A stretch of 5,841 nucleotides of DNA, from contig JAOPUY010000072.1 of NCBI GenBank assembly GCA_025963265.1, positions 1 to 5,841 on the forward strand, in the 5' to 3' direction. Of the stretch, positions 1-5,550 are shown piece after piece; position 1 is the first letter of the stretch; each line of letters opens with the position of its first letter. This DNA comes from Frankiales bacterium. Lineage in GTDB: Bacteria > Actinomycetota > Actinomycetes > Mycobacteriales > Jatrophihabitantaceae. The translations under genes were made by a program, and so were the position numbers. The notes beneath the pieces were generated by a model. It saw only the letters and a program-made list of their open reading frames with translations, was not told the origin of the DNA and did no database searches.

Positions 1-419
1 CGGTGCCAGCCGCCGCCGCCCGGCAGGTCGTCGGCGGAGCGGCTGGCCCGCCGCCCGAGCAGCGCCGCGCACCAAGCCACCACAAAACCTGAATGGGGGG
101 CGGGCGAGGGCTCGACGTACTCGGTCACGAGCACGGTGCCACCGTCGCCGATCGGGGCCACCGGAGTGTCGGTCGGGCACCGTTCGGCCGGGAAGCGGGT
201 GCCGGCCAGGGCGCTCAGCACGCGCCCGGCGGCGTCCACCGTGGACCGTTCGACGCTGGGGCCGAAGACGCGGGCGACGAGGTCGGGTCCCGGCTGCCTT
301 CGGCGCAGGCGGTACACGTCGACGTCCAACTCGCTGTGCAGAAGCAGCGGCTGGCCCAGGAGATCGGCCACCGCCTCGGCCACGGTCGCGGCCTCGGTCA
401 CCACGGGACGAACCTGCAC
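1..419 (-). CDS. APH-like phosphotransferase, partial (C-terminus beyond left edge)
   Basis: An open frame on the minus strand runs from GTG at 419 off the left edge: 139 complete codons with no stop. The protein looks like the N-lobe and hinge of an aminoglycoside/choline-kinase-type phosphotransferase. A strand with LVARVFGP (residues 47-54) is followed by a helix with VLSALAG (67-73), then by GDGGTVLVTEYVEP (91-104), which resembles the strand leading into the hinge. Next come an ALLGRR helix and a DLPGGGGW stretch (131-138), of a kind common after the hinge in actinobacterial phosphotransferases. The catalytic loop and metal-binding residues would lie outside the window, so activity and substrate cannot be judged. 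The start is uncertain: no good Shine-Dalgarno site is visible, the frame stays open upstream to a stop at 564-566, and GTG codons at 404 and 401 are alternatives. It is divergent from the SNF2 gene. The family call is by pattern recognition only. Confidence 0.66.
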   Translation of the reverse strand, partial: MQVRPVVTEAATVAEAVADLLGQPLLLHSELDVDVYRLRRRQPGPDLVARVFGPSVERSTVDAAGRVLSALAGTRFPAERCPTDTPVAPIGDGGTVLVTEYVEPSPAPHSGFVVAWCAALLGRRASRSADDLPGGGGWH

Positions 420-713
420 CCCATCAGAATCCCACGCCGGGGAACGGCGAGCACAGCCGGTTTGGGCGGTTCCGGGCGGTGGCGCTCGACCCGGCCCGGC
501 GTCGGCCGGGAGATCCGTCGGTGCGTCGTGGTCGCCCCGCAGCGCGGCGGGGACCGACCGCCGCTAGGATGAGGGTGCACCGCCCGCGCGAGGCTAGCCG
601 CTGCTCGACTTGCGACGACATCCCGCGCGGTGGTCGACCAGCTCAGCGACTGACGGCTGAGGAACCGAAGCGGGCGATCCGCCGGCCCTCGCGGTGTCTC
701 GCAGAGTTTGGTG

Positions 714-772
714 GGGCCGATGGCTTCTCGGAGCAGTCGGCCCAGGCTTTCCTGGCGATCATCCGTCGCCAG
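714..772 (+). repeat. Cluster of three small inverted repeats in the SNF2 leader
   Basis: Three perfect inverted repeats lie in a row. GGGCCGA (714-720) pairs with TCGGCCC (737-743). CCAGG (742-746) pairs with CCTGG (751-755) across a CTTT loop. CTGGCGA (752-758) pairs with TCGCCAG (766-772) across a 7-base loop. Adjacent arms overlap by 2 to 4 bases, so the middle hairpin competes with its neighbours while the two outer ones can form together. They end about 50 bases before the SNF2 ribosome binding site. Whether they are transcribed is unknown, and chance hairpins are frequent in GC-rich DNA. Confidence 0.35.
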
Positions 773-823
773 ACCGCGCGTATCTGTGCGGGATTTTGCC
801 AGGCCACCGAGCAGGGCGTTCAG

Positions 824-829
824 AGGAGG
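824..829 (+). promoter_or_regulatory. Shine-Dalgarno site fixing the SNF2 start
   Basis: AGGAGG, a near-ideal complement to the 16S rRNA 3' end, lies five bases before GTG at 835. This favours GTG 835 over the in-frame ATG at 694, which has no comparable site and would add 47 unlike-coding residues, and over the downstream ATG codons at 859 and 919. Confidence 0.85.
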
Positions 830-834
830 AGTCT

Positions 835-2988
835 GTGGCTCGAACCGGCCGGCGCCCGATGGGCGCTCGCCATACTGCTTCGCCGAAGCAGCGACGTGTG
901 CGCACCCCGGAGGACGTCATGTCCCTGCTCGCTCGCGCCGTGCGTGAGGTGGAAGCAGCGGTCGAAGGTCGCCGGGTGACCTCCGCGGTGCGCACGAAGT
1001 TTCAGGTGATCGCGCTGCTCGTGCGCGACGAGCACGCCCGAGTCCAGGGCGATCACACCAGCAGCCAGGCCAGCCGAGCCGAGCAGCTCAAGCGCCTGGA
1101 CGGAATCGCGACAATCCTCGCCAAGACCGCCGTCCGCGACCCTGCCCTTCTCGCGCTGCTGGCCGAGGACGCCGTCGTCTCCGACGCGGCCCGGGCGCTC
1201 AGGCGAGACATGCTGCGGACGGTGGGCATCGAACCCGCGCCCGAGCAGCCGGCGCCGACGGAGCCGACGGCTTCCCCAGCCGGCGCCGAGCGTCGGGTGG
1301 TGCCGCAGTCGGTCGTTTCTCGAAAACTGGCTAACCCGTTTCTCGCCCCCGACTTCTCCGCCGTCCGGCCGAAGTCGGTCGGTCCGCGCCGCCTAGCCGG
1401 TTGGGAACTGCTCGGCCCGCTCCTGAGCTCGTTTGAACGGGCTGAGGGCGGCGCCCCGGCCTGCATGACCCTGCCGGCCCCGTCCCCGGTGCGGGTGCCC
1501 GGGAACCGGAAGCTGATGCCCCACCAGGCGCAACTGGTCGCGGCGGCCGCGGCCGGTCACCGGACGTTCCTGCTCGCCGACGAGCCAGGCCTGGGCAAGA
1601 CCGCTCAGGCGCTGTTGGCCGCGGAGGTGGCGAACGCCTACCCGTTGCTGGTGATCGTGCCGAGCGTCGTGAAAACGAACTGGGTCCGTGAGGCGGGCCT
1701 GTGGACGCCGAACCGGCGCTCCACCGTGGTCAACGGCAACGGCGACACGGTCGACGGCTTCGCCGACATCGTGGTGGTCAACTACGAGGTGCTCGACCGC
1801 CACGTGGGCTGGTTCGGGGAGTTCGGGTTCCGCGGCATGGTCGTCGACGAGGCGCACTTCATCAAGAACAAGACCTCCCAACGGTCCCAGCATGTCCTCG
1901 ACCTCTCCGAGCGCATCCGGTCGCGCACGCCGCGCCCGTTGCTGATGGCCCTCACCGGCACGCCGCTGATCAACGACATCGAGGACTTCCGGGCGATCTG
2001 GCAGTTTCTCGGTTGGATCGACGAGGCCGAACCGCGCGCCGAGCTGATGGACGCCCTCGAGAAGACCGGTTTGACCCCCGCCGACCCGGGGTTCTACTCG
2101 GCCGCCCGGCAGTGTGTGATCGATCTCGGCATCGTCCGTCGACGCAAGGTCGATGTGGCGGCCGATATCCCCGCCCGCCGCACCGCGGACCTGCCGGTCG
2201 AGCTCGACGAGAAGCTCGGCCGCTCGATCCGGGCCGCTGAGCGCGACCTCGCGGGCCGGCTGGTGTCTCGCTATGAGACCGCGTTGGCGAACCGTCGATC
2301 CGGTGCCGCTGAGGCCGCTGACGGCATTGATCACGAGCTGGTGCGCAAGGTGGCCCGGACGGAGCAGAAGGACACAAGCACCACCAAGGCCGGCGAGAAC
2401 GTGTTCAGCATGATGCGACGTATCGGCCAGGCCAAGGCCGGCCTCGCCGCCGACTACGCGGCGCAGCTCGCACGAAGCGCAGGCAAGGTCGTCTTCTTCG
2501 CCAAGCACATCGACGTTTTGGACGTCGCCGAGGAGGCTTTCGCCAAGCAGGGGATCCGTTTCTCCTCGATCCGGGGCGATCAGACGCCGACATCGCGGCA
2601 GAAGAACATCGACAGCTTCGTCAACGATCCCGACGTCGCCATCGCCGTCTGCTCGCTGACGGCGGCCGGAGTCGGCCTCAATCTGCAGGTCGCCTCCAAC
2701 ATCGTGCTGGCCGAGCTGTCCTGGACCGACGCGGAACAGACGCAGGCCATCGACCGCAGCCACCGCATCGGTCAAACCGAACCCGTCACCGCCTGGCGCA
2801 TCATCGCCGCCCGGACCATCGACAGCCGGATCGCCGAGCTGATCGACAGTAAGGCGGGGCTGGCCGCCCGGGCGCTGGACGGCTCGGATGAGCAGGTGTG
2901 GTCCTCAGCCGACGTGCAGCTCGAGGCGCTGGTCGCGTTGTTGACCGACGCGTTGTCGGCTCGCCCGCCGGAAGAGAATGGCTCTTAA
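835..2988 (+). CDS. SNF2-family DEAH-box ATPase/helicase-like protein
   Basis: A 717-residue protein expected to use ATP to move along or remodel DNA or DNA-protein complexes; the family translocates on duplex DNA and often lacks strand separation. Seen: a mostly helical N-terminal region (about 25-130), a Pro/Glu/Ala-rich linker (about 133-153), then two RecA-like lobes. Lobe 1 has MPHQ (228-231), Walker A with ADEPGLGKT (248-256), motif Ia with IVPS and NW, the DEAH box D338-H341 and LTGTP (373-377). Lobe 2 has FFAKHIDVLD, SIRGDQT, SLTAAGVGLNLQ and motif VI QAIDRSHRIGQ (637-647). A charged helical insert separates the lobes. All key ATPase residues seem intact, so it is probably active. The core resembles the SMARCAL1-like branch and bacterial stand-alone SNF2 proteins (inference). 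No nuclease, methyltransferase or other partner is adjacent; the 3' neighbour is convergent. Cellular role unknown: repair, replication restart, transcription recycling or phage defence are all possible. Confidence 0.9.
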   Translation: MARTGRRPMGARHTASPKQRRVRTPEDVMSLLARAVREVEAAVEGRRVTSAVRTKFQVIALLVRDEHARVQGDHTSSQASRAEQLKRLDGIATILAKTAVRDPALLALLAEDAVVSDAARALRRDMLRTVGIEPAPEQPAPTEPTASPAGAERRVVPQSVVSRKLANPFLAPDFSAVRPKSVGPRRLAGWELLGPLLSSFERAEGGAPACMTLPAPSPVRVPGNRKLMPHQAQLVAAAAAGHRTFLLADEPGLGKTAQALLAAEVANAYPLLVIVPSVVKTNWVREAGLWTPNRRSTVVNGNGDTVDGFADIVVVNYEVLDRHVGWFGEFGFRGMVVDEAHFIKNKTSQRSQHVLDLSERIRSRTPRPLLMALTGTPLINDIEDFRAIWQFLGWIDEAEPRAELMDALEKTGLTPADPGFYSAARQCVIDLGIVRRRKVDVAADIPARRTADLPVELDEKLGRSIRAAERDLAGRLVSRYETALANRRSGAAEAADGIDHELVRKVARTEQKDTSTTKAGENVFSMMRRIGQAKAGLAADYAAQLARSAGKVVFFAKHIDVLDVAEEAFAKQGIRFSSIRGDQTPTSRQKNIDSFVNDPDVAIAVCSLTAAGVGLNLQVASNIVLAELSWTDAEQTQAIDRSHRIGQTEPVTAWRIIAARTIDSRIAELIDSKAGLAARALDGSDEQVWSSADVQLEALVALLTDALSARPPEENGS

Positions 2989-3011
2989 GCACTCGCTGAC
3001 CCGGGGCAGGA

Positions 3012-3028
3012 GCGCGCGCCCAGCGCGC
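3012..3028. terminator. Possible hairpin terminator between convergent SNF2 and HxlR genes
   Basis: GCGCGC (3012-3017) and GCGCGC (3023-3028) form a six-pair GC stem with a five-base loop in the 45-base gap between the two convergent stop codons. Position suits a bidirectional terminator. No T tract follows on either strand, so it is not a classic intrinsic terminator, and alternating GC is common in this genome. Confidence 0.35.
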
Positions 3029-3033
3029 GGCGG

Positions 3034-3372
3034 TTAGCGCTGACTCGCGTAGGTCTCGCCCCAGCTGCGCAACGCGCGCAGCACGGGCGTGATCGCCGCG
3101 CCGGCGTCGGTGAGGAGGTACTCCTCGCGTGGCGGGTGCTCGCTGTAGCGGCGGCGGAGGATGAGGCCGGCCTGCTCGAGCTCCCGCAGCCGGGTGGTCA
3201 GCGTCTCGCGGGGGGCGCCGGTGTTGGCGCGGATGTCATTGAAGCGGTGCACGTCAAAGCTCAGTTCACGCAAGATCAGCAGTGACCAGCGGTCGCCGAC
3301 GACGTCGAGCGCGTCGGCGATCGGACACACGCGGGGCTGGGCCTTACCAGTCGGTTCGTTATTCAGACTCAC
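3034..3372 (-). CDS. HxlR-family winged-helix transcriptional regulator
   Basis: A small DNA-binding regulator of about 112 residues (118 if started at GTG 3390), the usual HxlR size. Seen, numbered from GTG 3372: CPIADALDVVGDRW (16-29), the family's N-terminal signature; LLILREL; recognition helix around ETLTTRLRELEQAGLI (56-71); and a wing ending in PREEYLLTDAG (81-91). The family binds DNA as dimers and often represses a divergent gene. The only cysteine, C16, precedes Pro just as the redox-sensing Cys6 of Bacillus YodB does, so thiol sensing is possible (inference). Start choice: GTG 3390 has a GAGG only one base upstream, too close to work, whereas GTG 3372 lies six bases after a TANNNT -10 and fits a leaderless transcript. 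The gene diverges from a DHA2 exporter, its probable target; the shared control region holds a striking inverted repeat. Confidence 0.9.
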   Translation of the reverse strand: MSLNNEPTGKAQPRVCPIADALDVVGDRWSLLILRELSFDVHRFNDIRANTGAPRETLTTRLRELEQAGLILRRRYSEHPPREEYLLTDAGAAITPVLRALRSWGETYASQR

Positions 3373-3383
3373 TGTGCTAGCGT
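3355..3383 (+). promoter_or_regulatory. Candidate promoter of the first MFS exporter gene
   Basis: TTCGTT (3355-3360, a weak -35 match) is followed by 17 bases and then TAGCGT (3378-3383, fits TANNNT), which is preceded by TGC as in an extended -10. A start near 3390 would give a leader of about 42 bases that contains the right repeat arm. The -10 overlaps the opposing HxlR -10 almost completely. Confidence 0.45.
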
Positions 3384-3407
3384 AGCTCACACCTCAGTAG
3401 GTCTGAA
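3379..3407 (-). promoter_or_regulatory. Candidate promoter of the HxlR gene, leaderless
   Basis: Reading the minus strand, TTCAGA (3407-3402, four of six matches to TTGACA) is followed by 17 bases and then TACGCT (3384-3379, fits TANNNT). Six bases after the -10 comes GTG 3372, so transcription would start at or beside the start codon. The -35 lies inside the right arm of the inverted repeat, so bound repressor would block it. Confidence 0.5.
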
Positions 3408-3431
3408 TATCGAACCGATAGGGATTCTTCT

Positions 3432-4859
3432 GTGTCTGAGACGAGAACGCAGCGCCAGGTCCATCCGAGCGTCCTGTTGGTCATCCTGTGCACAGCGGCG
3501 TTCATGAGCACCTTGGACGTGTTCATCGTCAACGTCGGGTTGCGCTCGATCGGGACCGATGTGCACGACGCCTCGTTGGCCGACCTGAGCTGGGTCCTCA
3601 ACGCCTACGCCATCGTGTTCTCCGCGCTGCTGGTGCCGGCGGGGCGATTGGGTGACCGGTCCGGCAACAAGCGAGCCTTTCTGATCGGGCTCGCGCTGTT
3701 CACGCTGGGCAGCCTCGGCTGCTCCCTGTCCGGCGACCTGTGGCTGATCGTCGGCCTGCGTTGCGTGCAGGCTGTGGGGGCAGCCGCGCTCATCCCCACC
3801 AGTCTTGGGTTGATCCTCACCGCCATGCCCGTTGAGCGGCGCGCGCTCTCGGTGCGGATTTGGGCCGTCACCGGATCGCTCGGCGCGGCCGCCGGGCCGG
3901 CCATCGGCGGTCTGTTGGTGCAGGTGTCGTGGCGATGGATCTTCCTGCTCAACGTCCCGATCGGCGTGGCCGCATTCGTGGCCGCCGCGCTGCTGGTCCC
4001 GGGTGTGCGCCACGGAACCGAGACACGGGTGCCGGACCTGCTCGGCGGAGTCCTGCTGATGGCCGCCGTCGCCGCGCTCGCCCTGGCGCTGGTTCAGGGA
4101 CCGGGCTGGGGGTGGGCCTCCGGGCGCACGCTTGCCGCCTTCGCCCTCGCGGTGCTGGCGACGCTCGCGTTCGTGGCCCGTTCATCGCGGGTCGCGTCGC
4201 CGGTGATCGACCTGGGCCTGTTCCGGAATCCGGTCTTCGCCTGGGCCAACATCGCCATGGTCCTGCTCTCCATTTCTTTTGGCGCGCAGTTACTCGGGCT
4301 CGTGTTCTGGCTGCAAGAGGGCTGGGGCTGGTCGGCGGTGCGAACCGGCCTCGGCATCGCGCCCGGCCCGGTGATGGTGTCCTTGACCGGCCTGGGGTTG
4401 CGCCGCTGGATCGCCAGGCTGCCGGCCAACGTCGCCGCGGCGATCGGCGCGCTGCTGATGGGCGGCGGCGGAGTGCTCATCGGCGCCAGCCTCACCGCTC
4501 ACGGCCGCTACGCGTCGGAGATTCTGCCCGGATGGCTGGTCATCGGCACCGGAGTCGGGTTGGCGATGCCCACCATCATCGGCGCCGCCAGCAGCGGACT
4601 GGCCGCCCATCAGACCTCGACCGGCAGCGCCGTCGTGCAGATGGGACGGCAGATCGGCTCCGTGCTTGGCGTCGCACTACTCGTGGTCGTCATCGGTTCG
4701 AGCACTATCACCGTCGACAAACTCCACCGATTCGTCGACGCGTGGTGGTGGGCCGGCTTGTTCGCATTGCTCGGTCTGGTCAGCGTGCTGTCGATGCGAC
4801 CACGCCGTCCCGACTCGGTCGCCACCGCCAGCAGCCAGGTGGCTGAGCCGGCGATCTAA
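3432..4859 (+). CDS. DHA2-type MFS multidrug efflux transporter
   Basis: A 475-residue inner-membrane protein expected to export drug-like compounds in exchange for protons; length and about 14 hydrophobic segments fit the DHA2 (EmrB/QacA) family. Seen: LDVFIVNV (28-35, motif D1 with D29 and N34); motif A GRLGDRSGNKR (71-81); motif B with R110 and RCVQAVGAAAL; motif C, the antiporter motif, GSLGAAAGPAIGG (148-160); and WRWIFLLNVPIG (166-177). Hydrophobic spans lie near 12-33, 53-73, 81-99, 103-125, 143-163, 168-190, 202-222, 229-248, 271-292, 305-325, 334-355, 365-388, 402-423 and 440-455. Start: GTG 3432 has AGGGA (3420-3424) seven bases upstream; the first ATG, codon 25, would cut into the first membrane segment. 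It diverges from the HxlR gene, its likely repressor. The substrate cannot be read from the sequence. Confidence 0.92.
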   Translation: MSETRTQRQVHPSVLLVILCTAAFMSTLDVFIVNVGLRSIGTDVHDASLADLSWVLNAYAIVFSALLVPAGRLGDRSGNKRAFLIGLALFTLGSLGCSLSGDLWLIVGLRCVQAVGAAALIPTSLGLILTAMPVERRALSVRIWAVTGSLGAAAGPAIGGLLVQVSWRWIFLLNVPIGVAAFVAAALLVPGVRHGTETRVPDLLGGVLLMAAVAALALALVQGPGWGWASGRTLAAFALAVLATLAFVARSSRVASPVIDLGLFRNPVFAWANIAMVLLSISFGAQLLGLVFWLQEGWGWSAVRTGLGIAPGPVMVSLTGLGLRRWIARLPANVAAAIGALLMGGGGVLIGASLTAHGRYASEILPGWLVIGTGVGLAMPTIIGAASSGLAAHQTSTGSAVVQMGRQIGSVLGVALLVVVIGSSTITVDKLHRFVDAWWWAGLFALLGLVSVLSMRPRRPDSVATASSQVAEPAI

Positions 4860-4878
4860 ACCGAGCTAGGACCACGAC

Positions 4879-4907
4879 GACCCGGGAGCAGGCGAACCGG
4901 ACGGGTC
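4879..4907. terminator. Possible weak hairpin between convergent MFS and MarR genes
   Basis: GACCCG (4879-4884) and CGGGTC (4902-4907) are inverted copies around a 17-base loop, in the 53-base gap between the two convergent stop codons. No T tract follows. The location suits termination but the stem is short and the loop long. Confidence 0.25.
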
Positions 4908-4912
4908 AGTGC

Positions 4913-5407
4913 TTAGGACACCGGTTGCTTGGCGCTCTGGCGGTTGGCGATCCGCGCGAGGAGCTCCAGCAGCAACGCCCGCTGCTCGGGGTCGACGCCT
5001 TCCAGCGCGCGGGACTCGGCGGCGTCTCGGGCGGCCGCGAATTTGGCGTGGGCGCGCTGGCCGGCCGGAGTGATGCGCGGGATACGCACCCGGCGGTCAC
5101 TGGGGTCCACCGTGCGGACGACCAGCTCCTGTTGCACCAGTCGATCCAGAACGGCGATCAACGTGGTCTTGTCGACGCAGATCATCCGGCTTAGTTCCAG
5201 CTGGGTGCGCTGCGCGCCGTCGTCGAGCGCGGCGAGCACCAGCCAATCGCGCACGTCATTGAGGCCCAACTCGACCGCCGCGCGATCAAGGTCGACGACC
5301 ATCCGGTCGGCGGCAGCGTGCAACAGCAGCGTGAGATCGGCTGACCACAGCGGTTCGAAGCAGTCAGACTTCGCCACTTCTGTCACAGCCGGTTGGCGGG
5401 CGCCCAT
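4913..5407 (-). CDS. MarR-family transcriptional regulator
   Basis: A 164-residue winged-helix regulator of typical MarR length, expected to bind a palindromic operator as a dimer and let go when a small ligand or oxidant binds. Seen from M1 at 5407: dimerisation helix about 20-48; helix-turn-helix with LELSRMICVDKTTLIAVLDRLVQQ (70-93, recognition helix from about 78); the wing signature DPSDRR (101-106) followed by ITPAG (112-116); and C-terminal helices about 117-157. Two cysteines are present, C16 and C77, the latter at the start of the recognition helix. Start choice: ATG 5461 would add 18 residues but has no Shine-Dalgarno site and would place a near-consensus promoter inside the gene. 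ATG 5407 lies seven bases after TACTAT and fits a leaderless message. It diverges from a second MFS exporter gene, its likely target. Confidence 0.9.
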   Translation of the reverse strand: MGARQPAVTEVAKSDCFEPLWSADLTLLLHAAADRMVVDLDRAAVELGLNDVRDWLVLAALDDGAQRTQLELSRMICVDKTTLIAVLDRLVQQELVVRTVDPSDRRVRIPRITPAGQRAHAKFAAARDAAESRALEGVDPEQRALLLELLARIANRQSAKQPVS

Positions 5408-5414
5408 GTCGCGG

Positions 5415-5443
5415 ATAGTACGGCCGAAACAGCGATCAGACAA
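5415..5443 (-). promoter_or_regulatory. Candidate promoter of the MarR gene, leaderless
   Basis: On the minus strand, TTGTCT (5443-5438) is followed by exactly 17 bases and then TACTAT (5420-5415). Both fit the actinobacterial TTGNNN and TANNNT elements. Seven bases after the -10 comes ATG 5407, so the transcript would begin at the start codon. Confidence 0.65.
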
Positions 5444-5463
5444 GACCGGATTAGTGGCCATCG

Positions 5464-5485
5464 GATCGTCTTGACTCGGACGATC
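5464..5485. promoter_or_regulatory. Inverted repeat, probable MarR operator
   Basis: GATCGTC (5464-5470) and GACGATC (5479-5485) form a perfect 7-bp inverted repeat around an 8-base spacer, the right size for one MarR dimer. The spacer holds the -35 hexamer of the MFS promoter, so a bound dimer would shut that promoter off. A second dyad, ACTC-n-GA (5474-5480) with TC-n-GAGT (5484-5490), overlaps it. Confidence 0.65.
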
Positions 5486-5499
5486 TGAGTTCGTAACGT
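5471..5499 (+). promoter_or_regulatory. Candidate promoter of the second MFS exporter gene
   Basis: TTGACT (5471-5476, five of six matches to TTGACA), a 17-base spacer and TAACGT (5494-5499, fits TANNNT) make the best promoter match in the window. The start would be near 5506, giving a leader of about 45 bases with a Shine-Dalgarno site. It lies back to back with the MarR promoter. Confidence 0.7.
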
Positions 5500-5538
5500 A
5501 CTGACTGGCCTCTGAGTGGGCTGCCCCGATCGTTGGAA

Positions 5539-5543
5539 AAGGA
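5539..5543 (+). promoter_or_regulatory. Shine-Dalgarno site of the second MFS gene
   Basis: AAGGA ends seven bases before ATG 5551, supporting that start. The exporter message is thus leadered, unlike the facing regulator message. Confidence 0.7.
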
Positions 5544-5550
5544 CACCGCT

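Larger units (their letters stand above)
420..834. other. Intergenic region between divergent phosphotransferase and SNF2 genes
   Basis: About 415 bases without a convincing gene. Open frames cross it on both strands, but their translations are rich in Arg, Gly and Pro, have no recognisable motif and no good ribosome binding site, and look like GC-driven open frames. A TAGGAT hexamer at 565-570 fits the TANNNT -10 pattern on the plus strand but lacks a recognisable -35, so it is only a weak candidate for the SNF2 promoter. The last 120 bases hold a cluster of inverted repeats and a strong Shine-Dalgarno site, listed separately. No tRNA-like cloverleaf was seen. Confidence 0.5.
3351..3418. promoter_or_regulatory. 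Long inverted repeat, probable HxlR operator
   Basis: The left arm TCGGTTCGTTATTCAGAC (3351-3368) and the right arm GTCTGAATATCGAACCGA (3401-3418) are inverted copies matching at 17 of 18 positions, with a 32-base spacer. Arm centres are 50 bases apart, close to five helical turns. The arms flank the candidate promoters of both divergent genes: the right arm covers the HxlR -35 and the MFS leader, the left arm covers the MFS candidate -35 and the first HxlR codons. Two dimers of the neighbouring HxlR protein are the obvious candidate ligands (inference). Confidence 0.75.

Noticed and set aside
93..572. Plus-strand open frame of 159 codons near the left edge
   Set aside because: It is opposite the phosphotransferase frame, which has recognisable fold elements; this one is His/Gly/Arg-rich and lacks a ribosome binding site.
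694..834. N-terminal extension of the SNF2 protein to ATG 694
   Set aside because: The strong AGGAGG before GTG 835 and the poor quality of the extra 47 residues argue against it.
479..979. Plus-strand open frame of 166 codons before and into the SNF2 gene
   Set aside because: It overlaps the SNF2 start in another frame, has no ribosome binding site or motif, and its composition is not protein-like.
1393..2775. 460-codon open frame on the minus strand
   Set aside because: It lies wholly opposite the SNF2 gene, is rich in Gly, Asp, His and Arg with no domain motif, and is typical of antisense frames across GC-rich genes.
835..2988. SNF2 protein as part of a known defence system such as DISARM or Zorya
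   Set aside because: None of the partner genes of those systems (methyltransferase, DUF1998 protein, phospholipase D-like protein, MotAB-like proteins) is in the window, and SNF2 proteins have many other roles.
3387..4013. 208-codon open frame on the minus strand
   Set aside because: It is antisense to the MFS exporter and to the HxlR control region, with low-complexity composition and no recognisable features.
3860..4846. 328-codon open frame on the plus strand
   Set aside because: It overlaps the MFS exporter in another frame, and its Arg/Gly/Ala-rich translation has no membrane segments or motifs.
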